A program made the position numbers and the translations under genes. The notes below the pieces were generated by a model, which saw nothing but the letters and a program-made list of their open reading frames with translations, was not told where the DNA came from and did no database searches. Shown here one piece after another: positions 19,410-28,519 of a DNA stretch of 64,000 nt; within the stretch, counting starts at the first letter, position 1, and each line of letters opens with the position of its first letter. Location of the stretch: contig JAPPUL010000095.1 of assembly GCA_026874595.1 (NCBI GenBank), positions 372,001 through 436,000 of the forward strand, written 5' to 3'. The DNA comes from Sipunculus nudus. Lineage: Eukaryota; Annelida; Sipuncula; Golfingiida; Sipunculidae.

Positions 19410-20204
19410 CTAATCACGATGAGTACGCTCATCATCATCATCATCGTCATCATCATCGTCATCATCATCATCATCATCATCATGCTCATCTTCATGCTCA
19501 TGCTCATCTTCTTCTAAATTTAGTTCCATACCAAAAAAGCTTAGTTTACGACTACCTGGATCATAATTACCATATACATATACTCCAAACAACAATATTA
19601 ATATTAAGTATACTAGCCCTACTAACGGCTTTTTTGACTCTATCCCCTCACCCTGACCAAACTCTACTCCATCTAATTCTTCCTTATCTCCTGTTATAAC
19701 GCTTTTTCCTATCTTATCTTTATGCTTTATACTATGAAATATTACCCCTAAAATATGGACCCCCGCCGATAGCAAAAGCATTAAAACCAATATTTCATGA
19801 ACTTCACCCAAAAAATCATGTGCTATGCCTCTTGCCATCAAAATACCTGTTGTCCCAAGCCCAAGTACGCATACAAACATTATTAGTGTTATATAGCTTG
19901 ATGCCGGATTGTGTCCCGCATAACGCTTTGTCTTTCCCTTTAATAAAGCCTTTGTATACAAAAGCAAACTCTTTAAACTAAGTTCAAAACTATCAAATCT
20001 AGCATACCTTGTTCCTATAAAACCCCATATTATTCTTAGTATCAATCCAAATACTAGTATTAAGCCCACAAGCATATGATACGAAAATAAAGGTGTGTCC
20101 TCCTGAGATTTTGCTATAATAAAGGCTGTTACAAATAATATTACAAATACCCAATGGAATACTATTGTCAAAAAATCATATACTTTTACTTTCTTATCTC
20201 TCAT
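19410..20204 (-). CDS. Cytochrome b561-family membrane protein with His/Asp-rich tail
   Basis: 264 aa. About five membrane helices carry histidines in positions typical of b-type cytochromes: FHWVFV (residue 17), SYHMLVGL (about 43), VHEILVLML (about 138) and the VHILGVIFHSIKHKD segment (about 150-165). Such proteins pass electrons through the membrane, often from a hydrogenase or to quinone. After the last helix the tail becomes extremely acidic and His-rich, ending in 17 consecutive aspartates and ERTHRD; this could bind metal ions. The aspartates are encoded by an almost pure GAT repeat. A strong AGGAGGAGGAG site precedes the ATG. No partner oxidoreductase is adjacent, so the electron route is unknown. 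Confidence 0.75.
   Translation of the reverse strand: MRDKKVKVYDFLTIVFHWVFVILFVTAFIIAKSQEDTPLFSYHMLVGLILVFGLILRIIWGFIGTRYARFDSFELSLKSLLLYTKALLKGKTKRYAGHNPASSYITLIMFVCVLGLGTTGILMARGIAHDFLGEVHEILVLMLLLSAGVHILGVIFHSIKHKDKIGKSVITGDKEELDGVEFGQGEGIESKKPLVGLVYLILILLFGVYVYGNYDPGSRKLSFFGMELNLEEDEHEHEDEHDDDDDDDDDDDDDDDDDERTHRD
19431..19481 (-). repeat. Trinucleotide GAT/GAC repeat encoding 17 aspartates
   Basis: Seventeen consecutive aspartate codons on the minus strand, fifteen GAT and two GAC, within the 3' end of the b561-like gene. Slippage here would change tail length without shifting the frame. Confidence 0.9.
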
Positions 20205-20358
20205 TATATTCTCCTCCTCCTCACATTTTTATATATCCTAATTATACTAACTGCATGACTTTAATTAGCAAATATTGTTCCCTTACATATAATCTCTATT
20301 TAGTGTTATATTTATAATATAGTTTATTAATACTTAAGTTCGTTTTTAGAGTACATTT

Positions 20359-20682
20359 ATGCCGCTTAAACCTTTAGATATGCAGGTTGTTTTAGGTCAG
20401 TCGGATTATGCCGGACAGATTTATTCTAAGCATTATATGCAACAGTCTAAGACTCAATTGTATTATGAGGCTTTGTATCAGAATAAATCAAAGAAGATCG
20501 ATGAGAGCGTTACTTCCATTGACCAAGAATCTGAAGAAAGCCAACAAACCTATTTTGACCCTCATGACCAGCATAATCACTCTTATAAACCACTTAATAG
20601 CAAAATACAAAAACGTCTTACGCAAAAAAATAGCATAACCAAAGACCCTTTCAAAGGACATATTATTGACCTTTTAACTTAA
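20359..20682 (+). CDS. Small hypothetical protein
   Basis: 107 aa, hydrophilic, no signal peptide or membrane segment. The start MPLKPLDMQVVLGQ and the end DPFKGHIIDLLT look conserved, with a glutamine-, serine- and lysine-rich middle. Spirochaete genomes encode small proteins with similar ends, but no function is known to me. It is transcribed divergently from the b561-like gene and its stop overlaps the stop of proB by 4 bp. The coding strand is pyrimidine-rich at the start, like its surroundings. Confidence 0.6.
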   Translation: MPLKPLDMQVVLGQSDYAGQIYSKHYMQQSKTQLYYEALYQNKSKKIDESVTSIDQESEESQQTYFDPHDQHNHSYKPLNSKIQKRLTQKNSITKDPFKGHIIDLLT

Positions 20683-21824
20683 TCTATTAACGCTAAATTG
20701 TCTTTGTGAACCACCACGTTATAATGACAGTAGCCAAGCACTCCCTCTATTTCTTTTGAGTGTAAGCCCTTTATCTTTTCTATCTCCAATTTACTATAAT
20801 AAATTATTCCTTTTGCAAACACCTTGTCTTCCAAATCCGTTAACTCAATTATATCATATGCCTCATAATCCCCTTCCGTACCCAATATCCCCTTCGCAAG
20901 CAAACTCTTATTATCTTTTCCAACTGCTTTATAGGCATTAGCATCAACTCGTACCTTACCCTTTGCCCTCGCATTCAAATGTATCCATCTTTTCTTATTC
21001 TTTGGTACAAAACCCTTCGAAGGTAAAAATAGACTCCCTTCAACCTCACCGCCATATATCCTCTCTATTATGTCTTCTTTCCTACCATTAGCAACTAAAA
21101 CCGCTATCCCTTGTTCTGTAGTTACCTTTGCCGCTTTTATCTTCGTTATCATGCCGCCTTTACTTATCTTGCTACTTTCCTTTTTCGCATAAAATTCTAT
21201 TTCTTTTGTTATCTTTGGTATTACATGTAAGAGCTTTCGTTTTGCCTCTAATTCAAAATCTTTATAAAATCCTTCAACATCTGATAAAATTATTAGTAAA
21301 TCAGCATCTATTAAACTCGTAACTAAAGCCGCAAGACTATCATTATCCCCAAACTTTATCTCATCAACCGATACTGTGTCATTCTCATTTACTATCGGTA
21401 TCACGTTGTATTTAAGGAGTGTGTTTAATGTGTTTCTTGCATTTACATACCTCTCCCTATCCTTTAATACCGCATCTGTTAAAAGAATTTGACTAACAAG
21501 AAAATCTGCCCTGCCAAGTAGCTCTGTATAATATTTCATAACAAGAACTTGGCCTATGCTTGCACTTGCTTGTTTTAACGGTATTGTGTTTGGCATCCTG
21601 TTATTTAACAATAACGAATATCCAGCTCCAACAGCTCCGCTTGTAATAACTACTACATCCTTAACCTTCTCTTTAAGCAATATTATCTGTTTGCATATCT
21701 TTTCTATCTTATCCTTACTTAATTTGCCATCCTCTACAAGCAAACTGCTTCCTACCTTTACTACAACCCTATCTTTACCTTTATAAAAAGATTGCCTAAT
21801 TTCTTTATTCATTAGCTTATTCAT
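20679..21824 (-). CDS. proB: Glutamate 5-kinase
   Basis: 381 aa. ProB phosphorylates glutamate in the first step of proline synthesis. The amino-acid-kinase domain has VVKVGSSLLV (about residue 22), VVITSGAVGAG, SQILLTDA, VNENDTVS and FGDNDSLAALV, and the SKGGMITKIKAA motif. A C-terminal PUA domain (about residues 285-375) is present, as in long ProB proteins. The N-terminus overlaps the end of the ABC permease gene by 8 bp, so it is translated as the third gene of that operon. proA and proC are not in the window. The link to a lipoprotein-type exporter is probably only genomic packing. Confidence 0.93.
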   Translation of the reverse strand: MNKLMNKEIRQSFYKGKDRVVVKVGSSLLVEDGKLSKDKIEKICKQIILLKEKVKDVVVITSGAVGAGYSLLLNNRMPNTIPLKQASASIGQVLVMKYYTELLGRADFLVSQILLTDAVLKDRERYVNARNTLNTLLKYNVIPIVNENDTVSVDEIKFGDNDSLAALVTSLIDADLLIILSDVEGFYKDFELEAKRKLLHVIPKITKEIEFYAKKESSKISKGGMITKIKAAKVTTEQGIAVLVANGRKEDIIERIYGGEVEGSLFLPSKGFVPKNKKRWIHLNARAKGKVRVDANAYKAVGKDNKSLLAKGILGTEGDYEAYDIIELTDLEDKVFAKGIIYYSKLEIEKIKGLHSKEIEGVLGYCHYNVVVHKDNLALID

Positions 21825-24480
21825 ACTCTAATGCCACCCTCGGGACTATTTCACTAGCTTTCAAAGCCGGATAATAACCTGATAAGATCGATAATATTGG
21901 AAATAGTAATAGTATATATAATATCTCAGGCGAGATAGTATAATCTAAATGCCAGCCTACTGTGTGTTTATTTATTATATTTACTGTAACTAATGATAGC
22001 AGTATCCCGCTTACTAACCCTAAAAGTGCACTTATAAACCCTATAAATGTCGATTGTGTAACTATTATCTTAACTATTTGGCCTTTTAAAGCACCTAGTG
22101 CCTTCAATATCCCTATCTCGCGTCTTCTGTCTACTACCGAGGATAATAACGCATTTATTAAGCCTATTATCGCTATAAATACTGTTATAACAGACAGTAC
22201 GTTAAACATATAAAATGTCTCGTCTATAGCTTTAAATATCTCTTCCTTAAACTCCTTAAGTGTTGTTACGATTAGTGTGTCTGGCTCTTTTACTCCCTTA
22301 TAAAACGCTTGCTTGAAATTTTGACTTGTAACGCCTTCTTTTAAATAAACTTTGAATATGTCTACTTTATCGTCTTTAAAATGTTTTATATACGTCTTCC
22401 TTGGAATTGACACTATCCCTTTACTTGAAGGATAGTTTATTACTATCCCTGCTACCTTAAATGGCCCAATATCTAAACTCCCTCTATCACCAGATAGGTA
22501 TAGCTCATCTCCTAAAGCCAAATTAAACCTATTTGCAAGCTTTGACGATATTAATACCCCATCTCCCTCCTCCATAAGCTTATATGCCTCCTGCGCTGTT
22601 CCTCCTTCGTATCTATATCGAACCCGCTTTTGCATGATGTCTAGTCGGAATGAATGCAGCTCAACTACTTCTCCCTTATACGAGGACAGCATAAATCTGT
22701 AATAGTCTATGTCTTCTATATATTTTTCCTTAAGATTAGAAAGCTCTCCTAGCCGATTTGATTCCATCGCAAAGATATCTCCTTCAGAATATGTTGAACC
22801 TGATACTATCGATATGTCTGCGTTGTTTACATTTACAAACCAATCCTCAAGCGTTTTATGATAACTTTCTACCAATATTGAGATGTTTACTATTAAACCT
22901 ATACTTATCATTAAAGTGCTCATTGCAAGCACGCTTTTGCCAAGACTTATTCCCCCCGTATTACTTATCCCTAGCTTTAGCTCAAATGAATCTCTTCTCT
23001 TTATTAGTAGCCGTTTTAATGCCATGTCAGACCATTTTATTATATGTTCCGTTATGTAGGGTAAAATGCTTGTAAAACCTACTATTATTAGAAAATTTGA
23101 TAGAAAGCCATATAGTGCATCCCCTACATACATTCCCATAAGCGCTAGTATAAACCCTAAAACAAATATTATAAGACCTAAAATGTATAATAATCGCACA
23201 TTCAAGCTACTCCTATTAGCTTGTATATTAGCATAAGGTCGTATGCTATAATTTGGCATCTTTCTAAAACTTATCAGTATCGGTATGAATGTCGCTACCA
23301 TTGTACTAAGAAAGCCAAATATAAAACCCTTTAATAATATCATATAGGATAATTTAAACTCACTACCCTCAAGTAATGATTTATACATAATATTATAACG
23401 AAATGCCTCTACTGCAACATAGGAGAGTATATAACCTAACAATATCCCGAACGCAGAACCAACAAGCCCTATCACTAAGCCCTTTAATGTAAATATTCTA
23501 ACTATATCACCTCGACTGCCACCTATAGAACGTATTATTCCAATCTCCCGCTTCTTTTGTGTTATTGATGAGCCTATTGTATTCATTATCAAGTATATTC
23601 CCACCAAAAGCGAAATGAAGCTTACCACCTTTAAATTTAGGTCAAACGATTTATATAAATTCCCGAATTGTCGTACGCTATGGCCTTTCTCATTTATACT
23701 AAATCCTCCTTTCAATATCCCTTTTAACTTATTTATTACTACATCCCTATCCGCTACTTCCATAACCTTTATATCTACTCTGTCAAGTCGCCCTTCCCTC
23801 TTAAATAAATATTGACTTGCGTACAAATCCATTAACACTATGTTACTTCGTTGTGATATACTATCTTCCCCCGACAATATACCCACTATCTCACACTCTA
23901 TAACTCCATGAGCCGTTACAAGTTTAAAGCTCTTTACACCTTTATATCTATTTACGAAACCTCTTCCTACTATCACGCTACCTGGCTTTGTTAGAAACAA
24001 TTCTAAATCAAAATTATAATCTGAACTGCCTTCATCTTTTCCTCCCTCCCCTCTTACTCCTCCCCTTTCTCCCTCAGCTCCTAACCCTACATTAGATACC
24101 CCTTCTATATTTACAATACCACGCCTTGTTACATCTATTCCAAATACATACAATGTCTTTTCTAAAGTCCCCAGCTTCGCTTTAGTCTTATTCAGCAATA
24201 CAGGATGTGCTTCCTTTATACCCTCCATCTCATATATATCCTTATATACCTCCTCCGAAAAACCTCCACGCCCTCGCACTACCTCTATATCTACTGTCCC
24301 ACTCGATATCACGTTCAGTAGGTTTTGCATCGACTGTCTAACGCTATTTGACGCCCCCTCCACCGCCACGAATACTCCAACCCCAAGCGATATTCCTATT
24401 AACGTAATAAGAAGCTTTACCTTATTACCTTTTATATAAGGCTTTAGGAATAGTTTGCCAACCCTAAGCATCTTAATCAT
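21817..24480 (-). CDS. FtsX/LolC-like ABC transporter permease, two-module
   Basis: 887 aa. It contains two FtsX-type permease modules: one with ITQKKREIGIIRSIGGSRGDI near residue 310 and one near the C-terminus with RRREIGILKALGALKGQI. Each is surrounded by membrane helices, and large soluble domains follow the first helix (residues 45-280) and the middle helices (about 545-750). This duplicated form is seen in permeases that pair with LolD/MacB-type ATPases to extract lipoproteins or move envelope substrates by mechanical force. The ATPase gene lies 30 bp upstream. A low-complexity glycine- and glutamate-rich insert sits around residues 135-160. Confidence 0.85.
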   Translation of the reverse strand: MIKMLRVGKLFLKPYIKGNKVKLLITLIGISLGVGVFVAVEGASNSVRQSMQNLLNVISSGTVDIEVVRGRGGFSEEVYKDIYEMEGIKEAHPVLLNKTKAKLGTLEKTLYVFGIDVTRRGIVNIEGVSNVGLGAEGERGGVRGEGGKDEGSSDYNFDLELFLTKPGSVIVGRGFVNRYKGVKSFKLVTAHGVIECEIVGILSGEDSISQRSNIVLMDLYASQYLFKREGRLDRVDIKVMEVADRDVVINKLKGILKGGFSINEKGHSVRQFGNLYKSFDLNLKVVSFISLLVGIYLIMNTIGSSITQKKREIGIIRSIGGSRGDIVRIFTLKGLVIGLVGSAFGILLGYILSYVAVEAFRYNIMYKSLLEGSEFKLSYMILLKGFIFGFLSTMVATFIPILISFRKMPNYSIRPYANIQANRSSLNVRLLYILGLIIFVLGFILALMGMYVGDALYGFLSNFLIIVGFTSILPYITEHIIKWSDMALKRLLIKRRDSFELKLGISNTGGISLGKSVLAMSTLMISIGLIVNISILVESYHKTLEDWFVNVNNADISIVSGSTYSEGDIFAMESNRLGELSNLKEKYIEDIDYYRFMLSSYKGEVVELHSFRLDIMQKRVRYRYEGGTAQEAYKLMEEGDGVLISSKLANRFNLALGDELYLSGDRGSLDIGPFKVAGIVINYPSSKGIVSIPRKTYIKHFKDDKVDIFKVYLKEGVTSQNFKQAFYKGVKEPDTLIVTTLKEFKEEIFKAIDETFYMFNVLSVITVFIAIIGLINALLSSVVDRRREIGILKALGALKGQIVKIIVTQSTFIGFISALLGLVSGILLSLVTVNIINKHTVGWHLDYTISPEILYILLLFPILSILSGYYPALKASEIVPRVALEYE

Positions 24481-24510
24481 TTAATAATACCTGCTTCCAT
24501 AACAAAATAA

Positions 24511-25179
24511 CTAATAAAGACTCCCGCAAGAAAGCTTATAACGACTAACACCTCCTCGTTTGTATATCTTCTCATCGTGGGTTACCAATATTACCGCGCT
24601 TTTATGTAAGCTCACCATCTTCTCAAAAATATCAAGTACTAATAAACTATTTTCTATATCTAAATTTCCCGTTGGCTCATCGGCTAATATCAATTTCGGC
24701 TCCGTTGACAACGCCCGCGCTATTGATACCCTTTGCATCTCACCACCTGATAACTCATCCGGTAAAGAACCCTCCTTCCCTAAAAGTCCTACCTCGTTTA
24801 ACAAAAACTGTGCCCGTTCTGATGCATCTTTATAACTTATACCTTTAAACAATAAAGACAGCATTACGTTCTCTTGGGCGCTAAGGCCTGGTAGCAAATT
24901 GAAAAATTGAAATACTATCCCTATCTTGTCTCGACGAAGCTCACTTAGCTTTTGGTCTTTCATCTTGCTTACCAACTCGCCGCCAAACCATATCTGCCCT
25001 CCATCCGCTTTATCTATTCCTGATATCAAGTTTAACAATGTGCTCTTACCGCTACCACTCTCTCCCGTTACAACTACAAACTCCCCCTCAGCAACTTCTA
25101 AAGCACATCCATCCAATACCTTACGTTCGACCAAACCCTCCATATATCCCTTTTGCAAATCCTTTATCTTTAATAACAT
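24511..25179 (-). CDS. lolD: LolD-like ABC transporter ATP-binding protein
   Basis: About 222 aa from the ATG at 25177-25179, which has AGGGGG four bases upstream; an in-frame ATG at 25203 would add eight residues and is less likely. Walker A GESGSGKST (about residue 38), Q-loop in VFQFFNLLPGL, signature LSGGEMQRVSIARAL and Walker B LILADEPTGNLD are all present. The FFNLLP segment is typical of the LolD/MacB group. It should power the two-module permease encoded next, most likely lipoprotein release or another envelope task. Confidence 0.85.
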   Translation of the reverse strand: MLLKIKDLQKGYMEGLVERKVLDGCALEVAEGEFVVVTGESGSGKSTLLNLISGIDKADGGQIWFGGELVSKMKDQKLSELRRDKIGIVFQFFNLLPGLSAQENVMLSLLFKGISYKDASERAQFLLNEVGLLGKEGSLPDELSGGEMQRVSIARALSTEPKLILADEPTGNLDIENSLLVLDIFEKMVSLHKSAVILVTHDEKIYKRGGVSRYKLSCGSLY

Positions 25180-25439
25180 TTTCCCCCTACATAAACTATA
25201 CAAACTACATAAACATACTCTTAATTAGTATTCTAAGAATCCCTTATAATCTATTTACTGATAGTAACAAAACTAAAATATATACTTTAATCGAGCCTTT
25301 AGATTAAAAAAACATTAGGAATTTGCAATTCTTTTTTTTTATATTATTTTTATTATTAAATTAGTAATTGCTTATTTTCTTATCCCAAAATAGTAAATAA
25401 AATACTCATAAAACCTTAAATAAAGCTTAGGATAGACTC

Positions 25440-26396
25440 ATGACCGAAAAACTCATTATTATCGGCTCTGGACCCGCAGGTTGGACTGCCTCCATTTATG
25501 CTGCTCGTGCTAACTTAAATCCTTTCCTTTATGAGGGCCAAATTACTCAGGATTTACTACCCGGTGGCCAACTTATGTTTACTAACGATGTTGACAACTT
25601 TCCTGGATTCCCTGAGGGTATTCGTGGGCCTGACCTTATGGAGACTATGAAAAAACAGGCTAAACGATTTGATGTTAGATCTGTTACTGAGTCAATTGTT
25701 AAGGTTGACTTCTCATCTTCTCCTTTTACTCTAACAGATAGTAAGGGCAATGAAGTTAAGGCTCACTCTGTTATAATTGCAACAGGGGCTAAGGCTAATT
25801 GGCTTGGCATTGATAATGAATCTCGGCTTGCTCAAAGTGGGGGCGGGGTTTCTGCTTGTGCCGTTTGTGATGGCGCTTTGCCTGTTTATAAAGGTAAGGA
25901 ACTTGCCGTTGTCGGCGGTGGGGATACTGCTTTAGAAGAGGCTACTTATCTTACTAAGTTTGCCTCAACCGTTCATTTAATTCATAGAAGAGAGGAACTT
26001 CGTGCAAGTCATATTATGCAACAACATCTTTTTCAGAAAAAGAATGTTACTATTCACTGGAATAAAAAAGTTACTAAGATAGTTGGACAGGACTTTATAA
26101 AGTCTTTAGAACTTGAAGATACTAAGGATGGAAGCTCATCTAAGCTTGATGTTGGGGGGCTTTTTGTTGCTATTGGGCATACTCCTATTACTGAATTTAT
26201 TAAAGGACAAATAGAGCTTACTAATAGTGGTTACATTAAACTCAGCAAATCTTTTCGGACTATAACTAATGTTGAAGGTGTTTTTGCTGCCGGCGATGTT
26301 ATTGATGATTACTATAGGCAGGCCGTTACTTCTGCTGGAACCGGCTGTATGGCTGCTTTGGATGCTGAGAGATGGCTTGCTTCTAAAGGTTTATAG
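25440..26396 (+). CDS. trxB: Thioredoxin reductase
   Basis: 318 aa. TrxB reduces thioredoxin with NADPH. The FAD-binding GSGPAGWTASIYAARA, the redox pair in CAVCDG (about residues 139-142), the NADPH-binding GGGDTALEEA with HRREELRA, and the C-terminal FAAGDVIDDYYRQAVTSAGTG are all intact. It is a single plus-strand gene between two minus-strand groups. Its coding strand is rich in T and C (for example 24 purines in the 60 bases 25501-25560), the opposite of most other plus-strand genes here. Just upstream, GAATT TGC AATTC followed by nine T (25319-25340) could form a weak hairpin in the leader. Confidence 0.95.
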   Translation: MTEKLIIIGSGPAGWTASIYAARANLNPFLYEGQITQDLLPGGQLMFTNDVDNFPGFPEGIRGPDLMETMKKQAKRFDVRSVTESIVKVDFSSSPFTLTDSKGNEVKAHSVIIATGAKANWLGIDNESRLAQSGGGVSACAVCDGALPVYKGKELAVVGGGDTALEEATYLTKFASTVHLIHRREELRASHIMQQHLFQKKNVTIHWNKKVTKIVGQDFIKSLELEDTKDGSSSKLDVGGLFVAIGHTPITEFIKGQIELTNSGYIKLSKSFRTITNVEGVFAAGDVIDDYYRQAVTSAGTGCMAALDAERWLASKGL

Positions 26397-26405
26397 TTTA
26401 TAAGC

Positions 26406-27332
26406 TTACCCCAGAAGATCATCTACGTCTTTATACCTATCTCTTTCCCTTATAGTATCCTCTTTTATATGGACATCCTTTTTAGTCTTAATTGTTTCCT
26501 TAAGCTCTTTTAAATTCTCATCTGCTTGTCTTTTAAATAAATAGAGCATATCTCGATATACATTATTTTGATATCTTAAAACCAAATTATTAAGATTTGT
26601 GTTTAATATTGATACATATACTTTTTGGTTTGTAAACTCTTTGTAGCCAACATATTCCATGTGACTTATATTATTATAAGTCTCTTTCGATACCTTAAAC
26701 GTTATCAATATTTCTCCATAAGAAAACACGAATACTGCATAATCCCCTTCAAACCTAAAACTAAACTTACCGTATAACGATTTTAATCCCTTTATATATC
26801 TTATTATTTCATCAAGTCTAAAATTTGCTCGGTAATTTATCTTGTATAAAGCATCATCATAAAAACTAAATCGTATGTCTCTTATAAGCGGGTTTAACTT
26901 TATACCATCTGTTTGCCCTATCCTAAAACTTGATAGCTTACTGTAGTATAATTCAAAACTGTTTTTCTTTCCTAAGACTCGGAAATTTGAACCAAGCCTA
27001 TCTAGCTCATTTAGACTTATATAGTAAGTTTCTCCCTCTATTGCATACTTTATTGCATTCTTTGTATACTTATATAAAAACTCTTTTGATAATAAAAAAT
27101 ATGGGTCTATACTCACTATCTTTGTTTTAAAATCACTTAACATATAATCAAGTCCATAATTATTTATCTTCTTTAATGTGTTTTCTTTACTACTCCCTAG
27201 ATATATGTCTTTGAATCCAATAGCTTGCATTAAAAGTAACGAGCTTTCTTTTGCATAAGACATAGTCTCTACTCTAACAAAACTTATTACTAACAATAGC
27301 ATTACTAAACCTTTTTTAAACCATTTTATCAT
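26406..27332 (-). CDS. Exported protein of unknown function
   Basis: 308 aa. A signal peptide (basic MIKWFKKG, then hydrophobic to about residue 21, possible cut after SYA) precedes a soluble beta-rich region with repeated phrases such as GFKDIYLGSSKENTLKKI and RFSFYDDALYKINYRANF, the kind seen in periplasmic proteins built from a repeated alpha-beta unit. The last 40 residues are charged and coiled-coil-like. I do not recognise the family. An AGGACA ribosome-binding site is present. It is 34 bp downstream of the lipoprotein gene on the same strand and likely cotranscribed. Confidence 0.6.
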   Translation of the reverse strand: MIKWFKKGLVMLLLVISFVRVETMSYAKESSLLLMQAIGFKDIYLGSSKENTLKKINNYGLDYMLSDFKTKIVSIDPYFLLSKEFLYKYTKNAIKYAIEGETYYISLNELDRLGSNFRVLGKKNSFELYYSKLSSFRIGQTDGIKLNPLIRDIRFSFYDDALYKINYRANFRLDEIIRYIKGLKSLYGKFSFRFEGDYAVFVFSYGEILITFKVSKETYNNISHMEYVGYKEFTNQKVYVSILNTNLNNLVLRYQNNVYRDMLYLFKRQADENLKELKETIKTKKDVHIKEDTIRERDRYKDVDDLLG

Positions 27333-27366
27333 GAAATTGTCCTCATTATATTACAATAGCACTAGA

Positions 27367-28434
27367 TTAATTAAAATCCTTTATGAAAAATATTATCTCA
27401 TATATACGAAGATTATTTAAATATCCTGGATATATGTCTTTTATCCGCAGCTTTACTCCATTTGTATATATATCTTTTAAAAAATAAATTACTTGTAAAC
27501 CTGATTTATCTTCAAGTTCCATATCTATTACATCTCTTTGGAAACTACTAACACCTCCTCCAAGACTAATTAAGCCCACCTGCGAAAACCATACCCTTGC
27601 TTCCTTTAGTCGGTGGTACTTTTTCCTATCTTTAATATTATTTAAAGCTACACTACCATCACCTAGCCTACTCAATCTTACGTCCGGATAGCTAACTATC
27701 CCTATCCCGCTAAGTCTTAAATTGTGCCTTAACTCTCTCCTTCCCTCTTTTCCCTCTTTTCCCTCTTTCCCTTTTTCCTCTTCTTTCCCTTCCCTCCCTT
27801 TTCTCCCTCTCGAAAAGAAAAACTCCAGCTCAAGACCAAGTGTTCCCATAAGACCTGAATGTTCGTAATAACTACTTAGATTCCCGTCTATTAAATTATT
27901 TTTACCAAAACCTCTTTTTGCATCCCCATTCAATACTACCTCAAGATTATAAGCATTTGTTAAATTTTTAACTCCTCCTCCTCTGCTCTCCCCTCCTCCC
28001 AAATATAAACCCTTTTCATACTCCCTTAAAAGCTCATAATACTTTACCAGCCTCCCTCCAAACTCCCCCCTATTAAAATAATATCTACCTTCAAGCCCTA
28101 TATTTGGAACCTCTATCACTATACTACCAGCTCCTTCACTCGTTACCGCATCCCTGAAAATTATCCTCTCACCCTCTTTATACTTTTTACGTAATCCTAA
28201 CCCCCCTCCTACCCAATATATTACATACTCACGCGCATTCAAAACCCTCCCTGCCTCCCTACCTTTTACAAGTTCAGCTCCCCTTTTCGATTTAAACACA
28301 AATTTATCCCCTGCAAAGTTAAGTATGATATCATCTCCTGCCCCGTACCACCTCCCTTCGAAAAATTTTACCTCGTCAGTTCCACATCCTACTTTAATTA
28401 ATAGCAATAAAAGCAATACTAATCCTTTTTTCAT
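27367..28434 (-). CDS. Lipoprotein with a discoidin/NADase-type carbohydrate-binding-like C-terminal region
   Basis: 355 aa. MKKG and a leucine-rich core end in KVGCG, a lipobox with C17. Residues 22-60 (EGRWYGAGDDIILNF) look like a small beta domain. From about residue 160 the pattern NNLIDGNLSSYYEHSG and the ending LRIKDIYPGYLNNLRIYEI resemble discoidin-like modules (the NADase-type glycan-binding group) found in spirochaetal lipoproteins. This is a pattern-based suggestion. A lysine-glutamate-glycine stretch around residues 210-235 interrupts the domain. It is encoded by a 79-base uninterrupted polypyrimidine run on the plus strand (27733-27811). Confidence 0.55.
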   Translation of the reverse strand: MKKGLVLLLLLLIKVGCGTDEVKFFEGRWYGAGDDIILNFAGDKFVFKSKRGAELVKGREAGRVLNAREYVIYWVGGGLGLRKKYKEGERIIFRDAVTSEGAGSIVIEVPNIGLEGRYYFNRGEFGGRLVKYYELLREYEKGLYLGGGESRGGGVKNLTNAYNLEVVLNGDAKRGFGKNNLIDGNLSSYYEHSGLMGTLGLELEFFFSRGRKGREGKEEEKGKEGKEGKEGRRELRHNLRLSGIGIVSYPDVRLSRLGDGSVALNNIKDRKKYHRLKEARVWFSQVGLISLGGGVSSFQRDVIDMELEDKSGLQVIYFLKDIYTNGVKLRIKDIYPGYLNNLRIYEIIFFIKDFN

Positions 28435-28519
28435 CTCTTATCTTTATTTAATTTAAGCTCGCTTCCTTTTAGCTCGTTTTGTTTTTCTTTATTACACATT
28501 TTTAAATTTCACCTAAAAA

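Noticed and set aside
19289-19507. Methionine-rich minus-strand frame through the GAT repeat
   Set aside because: It is the ATG phase of the same trinucleotide repeat. The part beyond the b561 stop reads like plausible protein, but a trinucleotide slip cannot join it to the b561 frame.
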